Assembly: GCA_043826085.1 (NCBI GenBank)
Contig: JBDRQW010000124.1
Location: 1-7,084 of the forward strand
Direction of reading: 5' to 3'
From: CAXBYZ01 sp043826085
GTDB taxonomy: Bacteria > Patescibacteriota > Microgenomatia > UBA1400 > CG1-02-47-37
DNA length: 7,084 nucleotides
The position numbers and the translations under genes were made by a program. Shown in pieces: positions 5,898 through 7,084 of this stretch. Within the stretch, counting starts at the first letter, position 1. The number at the start of each line of letters is the position of its first letter. Under the pieces are notes generated by a model. The model searched no databases. It was not told the origin of the DNA and worked only from the letters and a program-made list of their open reading frames with translations.

Positions 5898-7084
5898 ATG
5901 ATAAAAACAAAAAATACTTATACCGCCTCAGACATTACCGTCCTGGAAGGCTTAGAACCGGTCAGAAAACGACCCGGTATGTATGTTGGCTCCACCGACG
6001 AAAAAGGCCTTCATCATATTTTAACCGAAATCATAGACAACTCAGTCGACGAAGCCATCCCGGGTTTTGCTAAAAATATCTGGGTTAGCATCAATAAAGA
6101 AGGCTATGCTACAGTTATGGACGATGGTCGGGGCATCCCCATTGACAAACACAAATCAGGTCTTTCGGCTCTAGAAGTTACCATGACCAAACTCCATGCC
6201 GGCGGTAAATTTGGCTCCTCAGCCTACCAAGCCTCATCCGGTCTTCACGGGGTCGGTTCTTCAGCTGTCAATGCTCTGTCAAGTTGGATGAGAGTCATTG
6301 TTAAAAGAGACAAAAAAATGGTTTACCAAGACTATAAAAGAGGTATAGCCACCACCAAATTAACCCCAATCACCAAAAAAATAAACCTAAATAAACTTCT
6401 TCAATCAAATCACTTTCCTGTTCCCAATTCAAACTCTTTTACTATCAGTTCCTTTTTACCGGATACCCAAATTTTTAAAAAAACCATAGATTTTAGTTTT
6501 ATTAAAATTAAAAATTTATGCCGTGAAAGAGCCTTTCTAATTGGTGGGTTAACCTTTCACCTCTACGATGAAAAAACCGACGAAGAGTGTCACTTTTACT
6601 TTGATGGTGGCATCAAATCCTTAATTAAACACTTAAATAAATCAAGAAAAACTCTTCACGAAATCATCCATTTTTCAAAAGAAATCAAGCTCGAAGATAA
6701 CCCCCTTGGCACTATCGGGGTTGAGGTAGCCATGCAGTACACCGACTCCTACAACGAAAGCATTCAATCCTTTGCTAATGTTATTAATACTCACGATGGC
6801 GGTACTCACTTAACCGGCTTTAAGATGGCCCTAAACAGAGTGGTTAAAGATTATGGTCTTAAAAATAACTTATTTAAAGACTTTAAAAGCACAAAGAGTA
6901 AATCAAGTGGCTTAACTTCAGATGACCTAAAAGAAGGCTTAACCGCCGTGGTTTACATCAAGATGCACAGCAATGAAATTCAATTTGAGTCTCAAACCAA
7001 AACCAAACTCAATAATCCCGAAGCTCAATCAGCTGTTTTTGCTGTTACCAAACAATTCTTAACCGCTCACTTTGAAGAAAACCC
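5898..7084 (+). CDS. gyrB: DNA gyrase subunit B (GyrB/ParE family), 5' part
   Basis: The frame runs from the ATG at 5898 to the window end without a stop, giving 395 codons of a protein usually about 630-800 residues long. The GHKL ATPase domain is well conserved: ITVLEGLEPVRKRPGMYVGS (13-32), EIIDNSVDEA (44-53) with Glu44 as the general base and Asn48 for magnesium, DDGRGIP (75-81), the lid segment LHAGGKF (99-105) and GLHGVG (115-120). The transducer domain follows with SFANVINTHDGGTHLTGF near 291-308, LTSDDLKEGLTAVV, and QTKTKL, whose Gln366 and Lys368 contact the ATP gamma-phosphate. Together with GyrA the enzyme introduces or removes supercoils in an ATP-driven cycle. The TOPRIM part lies beyond the window. 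GyrB and ParE cannot be firmly told apart from this half; GyrB is the default. No good Shine-Dalgarno site precedes the start. Confidence 0.9.
   Translation, partial: MIKTKNTYTASDITVLEGLEPVRKRPGMYVGSTDEKGLHHILTEIIDNSVDEAIPGFAKNIWVSINKEGYATVMDDGRGIPIDKHKSGLSALEVTMTKLHAGGKFGSSAYQASSGLHGVGSSAVNALSSWMRVIVKRDKKMVYQDYKRGIATTKLTPITKKINLNKLLQSNHFPVPNSNSFTISSFLPDTQIFKKTIDFSFIKIKNLCRERAFLIGGLTFHLYDEKTDEECHFYFDGGIKSLIKHLNKSRKTLHEIIHFSKEIKLEDNPLGTIGVEVAMQYTDSYNESIQSFANVINTHDGGTHLTGFKMALNRVVKDYGLKNNLFKDFKSTKSKSSGLTSDDLKEGLTAVVYIKMHSNEIQFESQTKTKLNNPEAQSAVFAVTKQFLTAHFEEN

Overview
The window looks like a piece of chromosome from a small-genome, AT-rich bacterium, most likely of the Candidate Phyla Radiation (Patescibacteria). 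This placement is an inference from four things: the gene style (compact type IV pilus genes with 1-9 bp gaps, a very short clamp-loader delta' protein without its zinc module), the Lys/Asn-rich proteins, the near absence of Shine-Dalgarno sites, and the look of the pilin. All six stop codons seen are TAA or TAG and no in-frame TGA is needed, so nothing points to the recoded-UGA lineages. I cannot place it below phylum level.

Left end (1-475). The 3' part of a Y1/HUH single-strand transposase of the REP-associated (RAYT/IS200-like) type runs rightward and enters the window at its HUH motif. Its last codons and stop lie inside a perfect 26-bp palindrome. A hairpin terminator then sits between this gene and the convergent pilus operon.

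Middle (490-5176, minus strand). A tight type IV pilus operon reads pilB (assembly ATPase), pilT (retraction ATPase), pilC (inner-membrane platform), then a prepilin with a class III leader. Gaps are 1, 3 and 9 bp. Only the prepilin has a strong Shine-Dalgarno site (AGGAGG), which overlaps the pilC stop. Together the genes encode the core motor of a retractable pilus. Prepilin peptidase and the PilM/N/O/Q parts are not in the window.

Right end (5206-7084, plus strand). Divergent from the pilus operon are a short DNA polymerase III delta'-like gene and then the 5' two thirds or so of a GyrB/ParE-type topoisomerase ATPase subunit, cut by the window end.

The most interesting structure is the about 30-bp divergent control region at 5170-5206. 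It holds a perfect 9-bp inverted repeat in which each arm supplies the -35 core of one promoter and the -10 of the opposing one. The pilus operon and the replication genes therefore appear to share face-to-face overlapping promoters. The predicted transcription start for the delta' gene falls on the A of its ATG, which suggests a leaderless mRNA. Apart from this and the transposase-linked palindrome, the window is a fairly conventional housekeeping and pilus region.
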